Positions 25,604 to 33,765 of a stretch of DNA of 64,000 bases are shown piece after piece. This DNA comes from Clostridiaceae bacterium. Lineage in GTDB: Bacteria > Bacillota > Clostridia > Oscillospirales > Butyricicoccaceae. The notes under the pieces were generated by a model. The model did not search any database, was not told the DNA's origin, and worked only from the letters and a program-made list of their open reading frames with translations. The stretch covers positions 29,507 to 93,506 of the forward strand of contig JAGZOP010000005.1 of assembly GCA_018383195.1 (NCBI GenBank). The letters are read 5' to 3'. The translations under genes and the position numbers were made by a program. The first letter of the stretch is position 1; each line of letters opens with the position of its first letter.

Positions 25604-26314
25604 TCATGCCGCGCCCTGCTCGGGGTCCACGGTCACGCCGTCCTTGTCACGCAATTCCAAATGCACATGCGCGCCTTCTTCTGCCTCCGCCGGAACGACC
25701 GCCGCCGCTGAGCCAATCACATCGCCCGCCTTGACCTTGCCGCCCTGCTTGACCTTGGGTCCCTCTGCCAGTCCGCGATAGGTTGCCGTGCGGCCGTCGG
25801 TCAGCTTGAGCGTCACACAGGCGCCCCAGAGCGGGTCGCTCGTCACTTCGGTGACTTCACCGTCCGAAACCGCATAGACCCGTGTACCCGAGGGCGCAAG
25901 ATAGTCTGTACCCTCATGCACCCGCCAGTCCCCGAAGGTCTTATGGTATACCAGCTGATCTCCCGAAAATGGCTGCACCACCTCGCCGCCCACCGGCTTC
26001 ACCCAGACTGGGGTTTTGACCGTCGGCTCTGCCGGCTCCTCCGGCGCAGGCGCTTCGGGCGCCTCGGGCACATCCTCGACCGGCAGCGCGCTGTCTGCAA
26101 TCGGTTCCTCCGGAAGATCGACCGCCGTCTGCGTCCGCGGATTGTCCGCAGGCAAATCGGCGGTGTATTCCACGCTTTCCATCGATGCGCCGCGCGAAAA
26201 CGGCGCAAAAAACAACACATAACCCGAAATCGCAATTGCCGCAACGCAAAGGACCAGGATTATGTAAAATCCCTTGTCCTCTGCCGCATGCGCGTGCTTT
26301 CCGCTTTTTTGCAT
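25604..26314 (-). CDS. spoIIQ: M23 peptidase-fold protein, SpoIIQ-like
   Basis: Membrane-anchored LytM (M23) protein of 236 residues. One transmembrane helix (FYIILVLCVAAIAISGYVLFF, residues ~16-37) is followed by an acidic Pro/Glu-rich linker and a LytM domain from about 105. The zinc-site motifs HEGTD and HVHLEL are intact, unlike B. subtilis SpoIIQ, but as in clostridial SpoIIQ. Its neighbour spoIID strongly supports an engulfment/forespore-channel role. ATG 26314 follows GGAGGTG; a sigma-F-like promoter lies upstream. Confidence 0.82.
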   Translation of the reverse strand: MQKSGKHAHAAEDKGFYIILVLCVAAIAISGYVLFFAPFSRGASMESVEYTADLPADNPRTQTAVDLPEEPIADSALPVEDVPEAPEAPAPEEPAEPTVKTPVWVKPVGGEVVQPFSGDQLVYHKTFGDWRVHEGTDYLAPSGTRVYAVSDGEVTEVTSDPLWGACVTLKLTDGRTATYRGLAEGPKVKQGGKVKAGDVIGSAAAVVPAEAEEGAHVHLELRDKDGVTVDPEQGAA

Positions 26315-26332
26315 GGTTTTCACCTCCGCGCT

Positions 26333-26362
26333 TAGTATGGACAGCGCGGCGGGTGCTTATAC
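26333..26362 (-). promoter_or_regulatory. Candidate sigma-F-type promoter of the spoIIQ-like gene
   Basis: On the minus strand GTATA (26358-26362) is followed by 15 bp and GTCCATACTA (26333-26342), close to the sigma-F consensus GYATA-N15-GGnnAnAnTR. spoIIQ is sigma-F dependent in B. subtilis, so the match makes biological sense. Confidence 0.5.
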
Positions 26363-26386
26363 CCGCAAGGGGAAAATATGATGCAC

Positions 26387-27394
26387 TCAGTTTCCTGCCC
26401 ACGGCTCCACCGTCGTTTCGGTATAGTAATGGGTCAGAATTTCCTGATAACCCTTGCCCTGCTCGGCGAGGTACTTCGCCCCATACTGGCTCAGCCCCAC
26501 GCCGTGCCCATATCCGGTGGTCTGGAATGTGATGCTGTCCGCATCCGCTTTGATGGTAAAATTGGTCGAGTTCAGACCGAGCGTTTCGCGCAAATCCACC
26601 CCTGTCACCTGCACGCCGCCAAGCCGCACGGTTTTGACGCCGCCGGCAGCGGTGCGCGTACTTGCCTTGAACCACGTTCCCGGCGCTCCCGTCAAATCCG
26701 CAGAGGGCAGCGCCTTTGAGATTTTCTCCCGAAACTCCTTGGCGGTGAACCGCACTTCCCCCTTGTACTTGGGGCACGCCTCACCGCCCGGGCTGTCCAC
26801 GGTCTGCAAATATGGCACCTCACTGCCCCAGACATCGGCAGAGGATTCGGTCTTTTCGCCCGACGCAGCGCAGAACACCGCGATAATCGGCTCGCCCTCA
26901 TAGGTGACAACCTCGCCCGCCGTGGCGCGCACCGCGCTCAGGATGGCGTTTTCACAGGTTTCCGCCTCGCTGCCCCACCGTCCGGACGCTTCGGCGGCAA
27001 GGTCAATGTATGCCGCGCAGTGATGATAGTCGTCGCACACATCTGCGTCCGGGTGCGCCTCTGGGCGTCCTGTGCGCTGCTTGTACGCCGCATAGGTACG
27101 TGCCGCAACCGCCTGCGCCTTGAGCGCCTCCTCCGGAAACGAGGGGGAAATCTCAGCCGCCACGACGCCCGCAACATAGTCCTCAAGCAGCATTTCCCTT
27201 GCCTCGCCATCGACCTGTACCGTAATCTTGACATCTTGTCCGCCACTCGCGGACATCGACGGGTTTTCTGCATGTACAGAAAGCACATCCTGCGTTCTGT
27301 CCGGTTTCCCTCCCCCTTCAACCCGCTGTGCAAGCACCGGCATCGCGTAAATAAATCCGGTCAAAATTATGCCAAGCACGAATATTTTCCGCAT
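26387..27394 (-). CDS. spoIID: Stage II sporulation protein D (SpoIID)
   Basis: Lytic transglycosylase of the engulfment DMP complex, 335 aa, anchored by an N-terminal hydrophobic segment (IFVLGIILTGFIYAMPVLA). Family blocks are clear: LEDYVAGVVAAEISPSFPEEALKAQAVAARTYA near residue 70 with the catalytic Glu, the Cys-containing DVCDDYHHCAAY near 118, and the C-terminal GYGHGVGLSQYGA near 293. AGGAGG precedes ATG 27394. It shows the host is a spore former or descends from one. Confidence 0.93.
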   Translation of the reverse strand: MRKIFVLGIILTGFIYAMPVLAQRVEGGGKPDRTQDVLSVHAENPSMSASGGQDVKITVQVDGEAREMLLEDYVAGVVAAEISPSFPEEALKAQAVAARTYAAYKQRTGRPEAHPDADVCDDYHHCAAYIDLAAEASGRWGSEAETCENAILSAVRATAGEVVTYEGEPIIAVFCAASGEKTESSADVWGSEVPYLQTVDSPGGEACPKYKGEVRFTAKEFREKISKALPSADLTGAPGTWFKASTRTAAGGVKTVRLGGVQVTGVDLRETLGLNSTNFTIKADADSITFQTTGYGHGVGLSQYGAKYLAEQGKGYQEILTHYYTETTVEPWAGN

Positions 27395-27446
27395 TTTTGT
27401 CCTCCTTTATTTCGTATCAGTTCATGTTTTTTAGCGCTTTTGCAGA

Positions 27447-27475
27447 TTGACATTCCTGCAAGTATGGATTAAAAT
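27447..27475 (+). promoter_or_regulatory. Sigma-A promoter of citrate synthase
   Basis: -35 TTGACA (27447-27452), 17 bp, -10 TAAAAT (27470-27475), about 40 bp upstream of the citrate synthase start. Confidence 0.8.
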
Positions 27476-27514
27476 ATTTTCATTCATCATTCTGTGAAAC
27501 GAGGAGTGTCAGCC

Positions 27515-28891
27515 ATGTACCGCGAAGCCCGCGAGATCGACCCCAACGTCATCTCTACTTTATGCAGCAATCTGCATCCCTATAACCACATCCGCGCCGA
27601 GCTGTTCCACCGCTACGGTGTCAAGCGCGGTCTGCGCAACGCGGACGGAACCGGTGTACTCGCCGGCATCACCCGCCTGAGTAACGTACACGGCTACCTG
27701 CTCAACGAGGGCGAGCGCGAACCGATCCAGGGCCGCCTGACCTACCGCGGCATTGACCTGTATGACCTGCTCTACGGCTTTGAATCGGAAAACCGCTTCG
27801 GCTTCGGTGAGACTGCCTTTCTGCTGCTCTCGGGCAAGCTGCCGACCGAGCAGCAGCTCCATGATTTCCGCCACGCCATCGGCGAAGCGCGCGAACTACC
27901 CGACAACTTCACCGAGGATATGATTATGCGCGCGCCCAGCCGCGACATTATGAACAAACTCGCCGGCGCAACCCTTGCCCTCTATTCCTATGACCCCAAC
28001 CCGGACGACACCTCGCCCGAAAATATTATGCGCCAGTCCATGAGCCTGATTTCCAAGTTTCCGGTTATCATTTCGCACGCGTACCAGGCGAAGCGCCGCT
28101 ACTTTGACGGCGATTCCATGTTCCTACACAACCCGGACCCCGAACGCTCGACGGCAGAAAACATCCTGCACCTGATTCGCCCGGACGGGAACTACACCGA
28201 CGAAGAAGCAAAACTGCTCGACCGCTGCCTCATTATCCATGCCGAGCACGGCGGCGGTAATAACTCAGCGTTTGCAACCCGCGTCGCGTCCTCCTCGGGC
28301 ACCGATACCTATTCGGCGATTGCTGCCGCAGTCGGCGCACTCAAGGGCCCCCGGCACGGCGGCGCCAACCTCAAGGTCTGCCAGATGTTCGACGACATTA
28401 AGGAGCACGTCTCTGACTGGACCGATGAGGATGAGGTTTACAGCTATCTGCTCAAAATCCTGCGCAAAGAGGCAAACGACCATTCCGGTCTGATTTACGG
28501 TATGGGACACGCAGTCTACACCCTGAGCGACCCGCGTGCCGTTGCGCTCAAGTCCTCCGCACGTCCGATTGCAGAAAAAACCGGACATCTGGACGAGTTT
28601 GCGCTCATTGAGACCGTGGAACGCCTGACACCGCGTGCATTTGCCGAGGTGCGCAGCGACGACGTCAAGGTCATGTGTGCAAATGTCGATATGTATTCCG
28701 GTTTCGTATACCAGATGCTCGGCATCCCGCGCGAAATGTTCACCCCGCTCTTTGCCACCGCGCGCATCGCGGGCTGGCTGGCGCATCGTATGGAAGAGGT
28801 CGCAACCGGCGGCAAAATCATCCGTCCGGCTTACAAGCCGATTTCCAAAGACACCAAATATATCCCGATTGCACAGCGCATCGATGGATAA
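27515..28891 (+). CDS. gltA: Citrate synthase
   Basis: Condenses acetyl-CoA and oxaloacetate to citrate; 458 aa. The active-site blocks are visible: LIIHAEHGGGNNSAFATRV near residue 240 (catalytic His), GPRHGGANLKV near 278, GMGHAVYTLSDPRA near 328 and the C-terminal Asp/Arg region. GAGGAG is 8 bp upstream of ATG 27515. In such anaerobes it usually feeds 2-oxoglutarate and glutamate synthesis in an incomplete cycle; no aconitase or isocitrate dehydrogenase is in view. Confidence 0.93.
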   Translation: MYREAREIDPNVISTLCSNLHPYNHIRAELFHRYGVKRGLRNADGTGVLAGITRLSNVHGYLLNEGEREPIQGRLTYRGIDLYDLLYGFESENRFGFGETAFLLLSGKLPTEQQLHDFRHAIGEARELPDNFTEDMIMRAPSRDIMNKLAGATLALYSYDPNPDDTSPENIMRQSMSLISKFPVIISHAYQAKRRYFDGDSMFLHNPDPERSTAENILHLIRPDGNYTDEEAKLLDRCLIIHAEHGGGNNSAFATRVASSSGTDTYSAIAAAVGALKGPRHGGANLKVCQMFDDIKEHVSDWTDEDEVYSYLLKILRKEANDHSGLIYGMGHAVYTLSDPRAVALKSSARPIAEKTGHLDEFALIETVERLTPRAFAEVRSDDVKVMCANVDMYSGFVYQMLGIPREMFTPLFATARIAGWLAHRMEEVATGGKIIRPAYKPISKDTKYIPIAQRIDG

Positions 28892-28897
28892 GCGCAT

Positions 28898-28928
28898 AGC
28901 CGGACTGCCCCGCAGTCCGGCTTTTTGC
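28898..28928 (+). terminator. Terminator of citrate synthase
   Basis: Stem AGCCGGACTG / CAGTCCGGCT with loop CCCCG and a T run. Confidence 0.9.
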
Positions 28929-29036
28929 TTTCATTATAAATCCGTGCCATCCGGAAAATTGTCAGTTTGCGGTTGCATTCAGGCGGCAATCCTGATATAA
29001 TCATCCTCCCGATGATGAAAAAGGAGGAACAAAATC

Positions 29037-29702
29037 ATGATTGATTCGGAACGCTGGATGCGGGAATGGGTTCGGCGCATGTGCGATGCATTCGGCAGCC
29101 GGCTCAAATATCTCGGCTTGCAGGGAAGTTACCGGCGCGGCGAAGCGCACGAAGCAAGTGACATTGATGTCGTCACCATCCTCGACCGGGTGCAGACCGA
29201 AGATTTCCGCACCATCCGCCGTCTGCGCGAAGGAATGCCCGAACAGGACAAGGCATGCGGTTTCCTTGCAAGCGAAGATGAGCTGCGTGCATGGCCGCGG
29301 CATGAGCTGTTTCAGTTCCACATGGATACCGATGATTATTACGGCAGCCTGTCCGCGCTTCTTCCTCCGCTCACGGAAGAGGACATCCGCGCCGGATTGC
29401 GCATTCAGGTATCCGGTCTTTACCACATGACCTGTCATACGCAGCTTTACGGCGCACCGGAAACCCAGACAGACATTCTTCGCAGCCTGTATAAAAGCGT
29501 TTATTTCGCGCTCGCATTGGCATGCTATCTGGAAACCGGGGTTTATTTCCGCACAAAGCAGGAGCTTGCCTCCCATCTGCGGGGACAAGATGCCGCCCTG
29601 CTTGCAATCAGCCGGGATTTTGACGGCGCCGCGCAGTCCATCGACGCGCGTTTTGATCTGCTGCGCAGTTGGTGCAGCGCCATGCTCAAAAATTTGGCAT
29701 AA
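29037..29702 (+). CDS. Nucleotidyltransferase domain protein
   Basis: A 221-residue protein with the polymerase-beta-like nucleotidyltransferase motif GSYRRGEAHEASDIDVVTI near residue 31, including GS and the Asp pair that bind Mg and nucleotide. The C-terminal two-thirds is helical, like aminoglycoside adenylyltransferase or antitoxin-type proteins. Substrate unknown; it is a single gene with AAGGAGG upstream and no HEPN partner alongside. Confidence 0.75.
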   Translation: MIDSERWMREWVRRMCDAFGSRLKYLGLQGSYRRGEAHEASDIDVVTILDRVQTEDFRTIRRLREGMPEQDKACGFLASEDELRAWPRHELFQFHMDTDDYYGSLSALLPPLTEEDIRAGLRIQVSGLYHMTCHTQLYGAPETQTDILRSLYKSVYFALALACYLETGVYFRTKQELASHLRGQDAALLAISRDFDGAAQSIDARFDLLRSWCSAMLKNLA

Positions 29703-29736
29703 AAAAACGGACTGGTACGCCAGTCCGTTTTTTTAT
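29700..29736. terminator. Bidirectional terminator
   Basis: Stem AAAAAACGGACTGG / CCAGTCCGTTTTTT with a short loop, between the nucleotidyltransferase gene and convergent ridA. Confidence 0.9.
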
Positions 29737-29746
29737 GCCGGGAACA

Positions 29747-30124
29747 TTACTTGGCTGCGATCATTTCGACCTCAACCTTTACGCCCTTGGGCAGCCCTGC
29801 AACCTGAACGCAAGAGCGCGCCGGTGCGTCGGTCGGGAAATACTTGCCGTACACCTGATTGAACGCTGCAAAGTCCGCCAAATCTGCCAGAAAGCAAGTG
29901 GTCTTGACCACGCAGTCGAAGCCGACGCCGGCAGACGCCAGAACTGCCTTGAGGTTCTGCATCACGCGCTCTGCCTGCTCTTCGATGGTCGTGCCGACAA
30001 TCTCGCCGGTACCCGGGTCAAGCGGAATCTGCCCGGAAGTGAAAACCATACCGTTTGCTTCGATGGCCTGAGAGTACGGACCAATGGCTTCGGGTGCCAG
30101 AACGCTGGAAATGACTTCTTTCAT
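29747..30124 (-). CDS. ridA: RidA family reactive intermediate deaminase
   Basis: A 125-residue RidA/YjgF protein that hydrolyses reactive enamines and imines from amino acid metabolism. The family pattern APEAIGPYSQAIEANGMVFTSGQIPLDP is at the N-terminus and the substrate-binding Arg lies in APARSCVQVAGLPKG near residue 105. AAGGAGG precedes ATG 30124. Confidence 0.93.
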   Translation of the reverse strand: MKEVISSVLAPEAIGPYSQAIEANGMVFTSGQIPLDPGTGEIVGTTIEEQAERVMQNLKAVLASAGVGFDCVVKTTCFLADLADFAAFNQVYGKYFPTDAPARSCVQVAGLPKGVKVEVEMIAAK

Positions 30125-30158
30125 TGTCTTCCTCCTTAATCGATCACATAAATAATAC

Positions 30159-31973
30159 TTAACTGTGGATTTTCTTCATACGCTGCTGGTTGGACAGAAT
30201 CTTTTTGCGCATACGCAGGCTCTTCGGGGTAATCTCGAGCAGCTCATCGTCCCCAATAAACTCGAGTGCAGCCTCAATCGACATGACGCGCGGAGAAATC
30301 AGGCGCAGCGCGTCATCCGAACCGGATGCGCGGGTATTGGTCAGCTGCTTCTTCTTGCAGACGTTGACTGCAATGTCGTCGTCCTTGGGCGTGCAGCCGA
30401 TAATCATGCCCTCATAAACATCGGTGCCCGCACCGATGAACAGTGTACCGCGCTCCTGCGCGTTGTACAGACCGTAGGTAACTGCCTCGCCGGTCTCGAA
30501 CGCGATCAGCGCACCCATGGAGCGCTTCTGAATCTCGCCCTTGTACGGCTGGTACTCATGGAATACCGAGCTCATAACGCCCTCACCCTTGGTGTCGGTC
30601 AAAAATTCGCTGCGGTAACCGAACAGTCCGCGTGCCGGCACGAGGAACTCGACGCGCATGCGGTCACCCTTGGGGTTCATGGAAACCAGTTCGCCCTTGC
30701 GCGAACCCATCTTCTCCATGACAGAGCCGAGCGCGTCCTGCGGCACATCGGCAATCATGCGCTCAATCGGCTCGCACTGCACGCCGTCAATCTCACGCAT
30801 CATGGCACGCGGCGCACCGACCTGGAACTCATATCCCTCACGGCGCAGATTTTCAATCAGGATGGACAGATGCATCTCGCCGCGGCCGGAAACACGGAAC
30901 GAATCCGTAGTCTCGGTCTCAGAAACGCGCAGAGAAACGTCCTTGAGCAGTTCCTTAAACAGGCGGTCACGCAGATGACGGGAGGTGACGAACTTACCCT
31001 CACGGCCTGCAAACGGGGAATCGTTGACCGAGAAATACATTTCAACCGTCGGCTCGGAAATCTTGACGAACGGCAGCGGGTCGGGGCTGCCGTATGCGCA
31101 CAGCGTTTCACCGATGGTGACGTTTTCAATACCCGCAAAGCAGACAATATCGCCCGCCTTGACTTCGTCCACCGGCGTGCGCACCAGACCCTCAATGGAA
31201 TATAGGGATACAATCTTGGAGTTATAGGGCTTGACATTGCCGTGGTAATCGCATACGGTAACAGGCTGTCCAACCTTGAGGCTGCCGCGCTCGATTCTGC
31301 CGATGCCGATGCGCCCGACATACTCATTATAGTCGATGGAGGAAACCAGCATCTGGGTTTCGCCCTCCATATCGACATGCGGCGCCGGAATATGGCTGAT
31401 AATTTGGTCAAACAGCGGCACAAGGTCAGAGCCGGGCTTGTTCGGGGACATGGATGCCGTACCGTCGCGGCCGGAGCAATAGATAATCGGGCTGTCGAGC
31501 TGCTCGTCGGTTGCGTCCAGCGTGAGCAGCAGCTCAAGCACTTCGTCACCGACTTCGTTGAGACGCGCATCCGGACGGTCGATCTTATTGACAACAATGA
31601 TAATCTTATGACCGAATTCGAGCGCCTTTTGCAGCACGAAACGGGTCTGCGGCATCGGACCTTCCGCCGCGTCTACAAGCAGGATGACGCCGTCTACCAT
31701 CTTAAGGATACGCTCGACCTCACCGGAGAAGTCCGCATGCCCCGGAGTATCAACGATGTTGATCTTGGTGTCGTGATACTTCACCGAAGTATTCTTCGCC
31801 AGAATCGTAATTCCGCGCTCACGCTCGATATCGCCCGAGTCCATCACGCGGTCCTCTACGACCTGATTGGCACGGAATGTACCGCCCTGCTTGAGCATCT
31901 GATCGACCAGCGTGGTCTTACCGTGGTCAACGTGCGCGATAATTGCGATATTTCTCAAATCATTTCTAACCAT
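30159..31973 (-). CDS. typA: Translational GTPase TypA/BipA
   Basis: Ribosome-binding GTPase of 604 residues involved in assembly and stress responses. The G1 loop is AHVDHGKTT near residue 13, with RGITI, DTPGHADF and NKIDRPDA following. EF-G-like domains 3 and 5 and the TypA-specific C-terminus are complete. ATG 31973 has GGGAGG 4 bp upstream; an in-frame start at 32048 is without a ribosome site. A -10 TATAAT lies on the minus strand near 32020. Confidence 0.95.
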   Translation of the reverse strand: MVRNDLRNIAIIAHVDHGKTTLVDQMLKQGGTFRANQVVEDRVMDSGDIERERGITILAKNTSVKYHDTKINIVDTPGHADFSGEVERILKMVDGVILLVDAAEGPMPQTRFVLQKALEFGHKIIIVVNKIDRPDARLNEVGDEVLELLLTLDATDEQLDSPIIYCSGRDGTASMSPNKPGSDLVPLFDQIISHIPAPHVDMEGETQMLVSSIDYNEYVGRIGIGRIERGSLKVGQPVTVCDYHGNVKPYNSKIVSLYSIEGLVRTPVDEVKAGDIVCFAGIENVTIGETLCAYGSPDPLPFVKISEPTVEMYFSVNDSPFAGREGKFVTSRHLRDRLFKELLKDVSLRVSETETTDSFRVSGRGEMHLSILIENLRREGYEFQVGAPRAMMREIDGVQCEPIERMIADVPQDALGSVMEKMGSRKGELVSMNPKGDRMRVEFLVPARGLFGYRSEFLTDTKGEGVMSSVFHEYQPYKGEIQKRSMGALIAFETGEAVTYGLYNAQERGTLFIGAGTDVYEGMIIGCTPKDDDIAVNVCKKKQLTNTRASGSDDALRLISPRVMSIEAALEFIGDDELLEITPKSLRMRKKILSNQQRMKKIHS

Positions 31974-32122
31974 AATGCCTCCCATATAGACAAAAAGTAC
32001 ACTTCTATTCACATTTATTATATCCTGTGCGCTGTATGATTTCCACATGCGGATATATAAAAATTTTTCAAACCGGAACCCAAAAATCTGTGATGTTTTT
32101 TATTTTTTTTTGAAATTAAGTA

Positions 32123-32151
32123 TTGACATTCTCTTTCGGATTCGATATAAT
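32123..32151 (+). promoter_or_regulatory. Sigma-A promoter of tRNA-Gln
   Basis: -35 TTGACA (32123-32128), 17 bp, -10 TATAAT (32146-32151), 40 bp before the tRNA. A strong, near-consensus promoter. Confidence 0.9.
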
Positions 32152-32190
32152 ATACTTCGTCAGCAAGAGAGCAGACAACAACCTAATAAA

Positions 32191-32265
32191 TAGCCGAATT
32201 GTGTAAAGGTAGCACGACAGACTCTGACTCTGTTTGTGAGGGTTCGAATCCTTCTTCGGCTGCCA
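32191..32265 (+). tRNA. tRNA-Gln (anticodon CUG)
   Basis: Cloverleaf with acceptor TAGCCGA / TCGGCTG (U-G first pair, a tRNA-Gln trait), anticodon stem ACAGA/TCTGT around CTCTGAC (anticodon CTG), T arm GGTTCGAATCC, and encoded CCA at 32263-32265. A terminator follows. Confidence 0.93.
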
Positions 32266-32297
32266 CTGACAGACCATACTTTGTATGGTCTGTTTTT
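32245..32297 (+). repeat. Direct repeat copy 1: tRNA-Gln 3' end plus terminator
   Basis: This 53-bp segment (T-arm half, acceptor, CCA, terminator) is repeated at 32381-32433 with 2 mismatches, offset 136 bp. Confidence 0.9.
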
Positions 32298-32299
32298 TA
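32267..32299 (+). terminator. Terminator of tRNA-Gln
   Basis: Stem ACAGACCATAC / GTATGGTCTGT, 4-nt loop, T run. Confidence 0.9.
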
Positions 32300-32380
32300 T
32301 CTTCTGAACGATGGATTCTCAAGATGGTCTGAGCGGGGCACCGCGTGCTGCAACCGCCGTGGCTCTCGCCGTAGCGAGAG

Positions 32381-32437
32381 CGAATCCTTCTTCGGTTGCC
32401 ACTCACAGACCATACTTTGTATGGTCTGTTTTTCTAT
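32381..32437 (+). repeat. Direct repeat copy 2: tRNA-Gln 3' fragment and terminator
   Basis: CGAATCCTTCTTCGGTTGCC then the same terminator stem (ACAGACCATAC/GTATGGTCTGT) and T run as the intact tRNA, with no 5' tRNA half. This is what an attachment-site scar or a tRNA broken by insertion would leave. Confidence 0.85.
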
Positions 32438-32575
32438 ATAATTCTGACAGAGATTTTTCGTTTTGGGCGAATGCCGCGCGTGGACGCGAGCCGCTATTTT
32501 AAAAGTGCGTGCCGCGCAGAGGTGCAAACATCCCTGTGCGACACCCGTTTCTCGGAAAGACACCCTGCTCCAAAA

Positions 32576-32989
32576 TCACAGCAAATCATACACCCGGCGG
32601 ACCGTTTGCTCGGGCAAACCGGTTTCACGCACCATACTTTGCACATCGCAGCAGTCCTCATGCCCCTCGCTGAGCAGCAGCACTGCGGCAAACAGATCCG
32701 CTTCGCGCTCCATCCGTTCATCGCCTTCCTCCAGCAGCAGAGAATTGATATCGCCATGCAGAACCGCATGCCCAAGCTCATGTCCGCACACGGCACGACG
32801 GCGGCAGGGCGGCAGGCGGTCAGCTAAATAAATAATCGGATGTCCGCGAAAACAGTGATAAAATCCTTCGACGCTCTCCGGCAGGTCGCACAGAATGGTG
32901 CGCACGCCCATGCGCTCTGCCAGAATCTCCGGATTGTGCTCTCCGTATTGCTCGAGCAAACGGCGCGCTTCATGTTCCGCACGAGTCAT
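32576..32989 (-). CDS. ImmA/IrrE family metallo-endopeptidase
   Basis: A 137-residue protein with the zinc protease motif HELGHAVLH near residue 69 and the second-ligand helix EREADLFAA near 94. ImmA-type proteases cleave Cro/CI-like repressors to derepress mobile elements after stress. Its start overlaps the upstream repressor gene by 20 bp, so both proteins are made together, the classic ImmR/ImmA pairing. Confidence 0.88.
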   Translation of the reverse strand: MTRAEHEARRLLEQYGEHNPEILAERMGVRTILCDLPESVEGFYHCFRGHPIIYLADRLPPCRRRAVCGHELGHAVLHGDINSLLLEEGDERMEREADLFAAVLLLSEGHEDCCDVQSMVRETGLPEQTVRRVYDLL

Positions 32990-33362
32990 CGCAATTCTCC
33001 TCTTCCCGCAGGGTCAATTCCGCACCAAGCCGCATGGCGCGCATAATCTTTTCCACATCCGCACTGCTCAGTGGACGTCCGTGAAACATCAGTCCCTCCT
33101 GCTGACGGAGCTGCTGATGAAATGCGCGCAGCATGTCGCTCAGATCATCGCTCTGTACCGGAACGGTTTCTTCGCGCGCAAGCAGCCAGTCCGCACTCAC
33201 GCCAAACAGCTCTCCGATTTTGAGCAGCACTTCATACGGCGGCTCCCGCCTGCCCTGTTCATACATCCCGACCGCACTGGTCGAAATCTCCAACCGCTTG
33301 GCAAGCTCTCCCTGTGTCATGCGCGCACCCGTGCGCAGCCGTTTAATCCGTTCACCCAACAT
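32970..33362 (-). CDS. XRE family repressor (ImmR-like)
   Basis: A 130-residue Cro/CI-type repressor: the HTH is RIKRLRTGARMTQGELAKRLEISTSAVGMYEQG (residues ~5-38), followed by a C-terminal helical region that would be the cleavage or dimer part. AAGGAGG is upstream of ATG 33362. A divergent promoter pair with matching operators separates it from a small-gene operon, as in phage and ICE immunity regions. Confidence 0.88.
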   Translation of the reverse strand: MLGERIKRLRTGARMTQGELAKRLEISTSAVGMYEQGRREPPYEVLLKIGELFGVSADWLLAREETVPVQSDDLSDMLRAFHQQLRQQEGLMFHGRPLSSADVEKIMRAMRLGAELTLREEENCDDSCGT

Positions 33363-33388
33363 CGCTGCATCCTCCTTTTTTCGCCGCT

Positions 33389-33417
33389 ATTATATCACAC
33401 TATACGTGTAAAATCAA
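33389..33417 (-). promoter_or_regulatory. Repressor promoter with operator
   Basis: Minus strand: -35 TTGATT (33412-33417), 17 bp, -10 TATAAT (33389-33394). The spacer contains ACACGTATAGTGT, an inverted repeat likely bound by the repressor. Confidence 0.78.
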
Positions 33418-33441
33418 GCTGCTAAATGTGTTTTATTTTTC

Positions 33442-33470
33442 TTGACACTACACGTTTCGTGCTGTATTAT
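33442..33470 (+). promoter_or_regulatory. Divergent promoter with operator-like palindrome
   Basis: -35 TTGACA (33442-33447), 17 bp, -10 TATTAT (33465-33470). The spacer contains ACACGTTTCGTG, similar to the operator in the opposing promoter. Confidence 0.78.
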
Positions 33471-33531
33471 GAAAATCACAAAATAAACTTGCAGAATACA
33501 CACGATTTGTGTTTTGAGAGGAGAAGATTTT

Positions 33532-33765
33532 ATGGCACAGCAATTCAAAGAAATGAGTGTTATGGCGCAGGAATACCGCCGCAATGCCGCGGTTTTGGAA
33601 CTGCGGCTCATGCAGCTCAAGCATCAGCTTTCACACACCCGCCAGCTTGAGCTGCGCCGCCGTCTCAAGCACCGCATCGGGATGCTCCATGTCCTCATCA
33701 ATGAAGCACGGAACACCGGCTACTATCTCGACCACTATCACGAGGAGCATACCCGCGCATGCTGA
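33532..33765 (+). CDS. Small helical protein of the immunity cluster
   Basis: A 77-residue, Arg/Leu/His-rich helical protein (LRLMQLKHQLSHTRQLELRRR), probably coiled-coil. Start ATG 33532 has GAGGAGA upstream. It overlaps the next gene by 7 bp and is transcribed from the divergent, repressor-linked promoter. No family is recognised; its place is that of an early-gene product of a phage or mobile element. Confidence 0.7.
   Translation: MAQQFKEMSVMAQEYRRNAAVLELRLMQLKHQLSHTRQLELRRRLKHRIGMLHVLINEARNTGYYLDHYHEEHTRAC

Larger units (their letters stand above)
32266..32575. other. Gene-free stretch after tRNA-Gln
   Basis: This 310-bp stretch holds the tRNA terminator, a hairpin cluster near 32335-32380 (GCAC-CGC-GTGC; CTCTCGC-CGTA-GCGAGAG), the second copy of the tRNA 3' end, a second terminator, and about 135 bp with no recognisable feature before the ImmA-like gene. 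Confidence 0.6.

Noticed and set aside
30165..31205. Long open frame on the plus strand opposite typA
   Set aside because: It is an antisense shadow of a highly conserved gene, with no ribosome site and no recognisable protein features.
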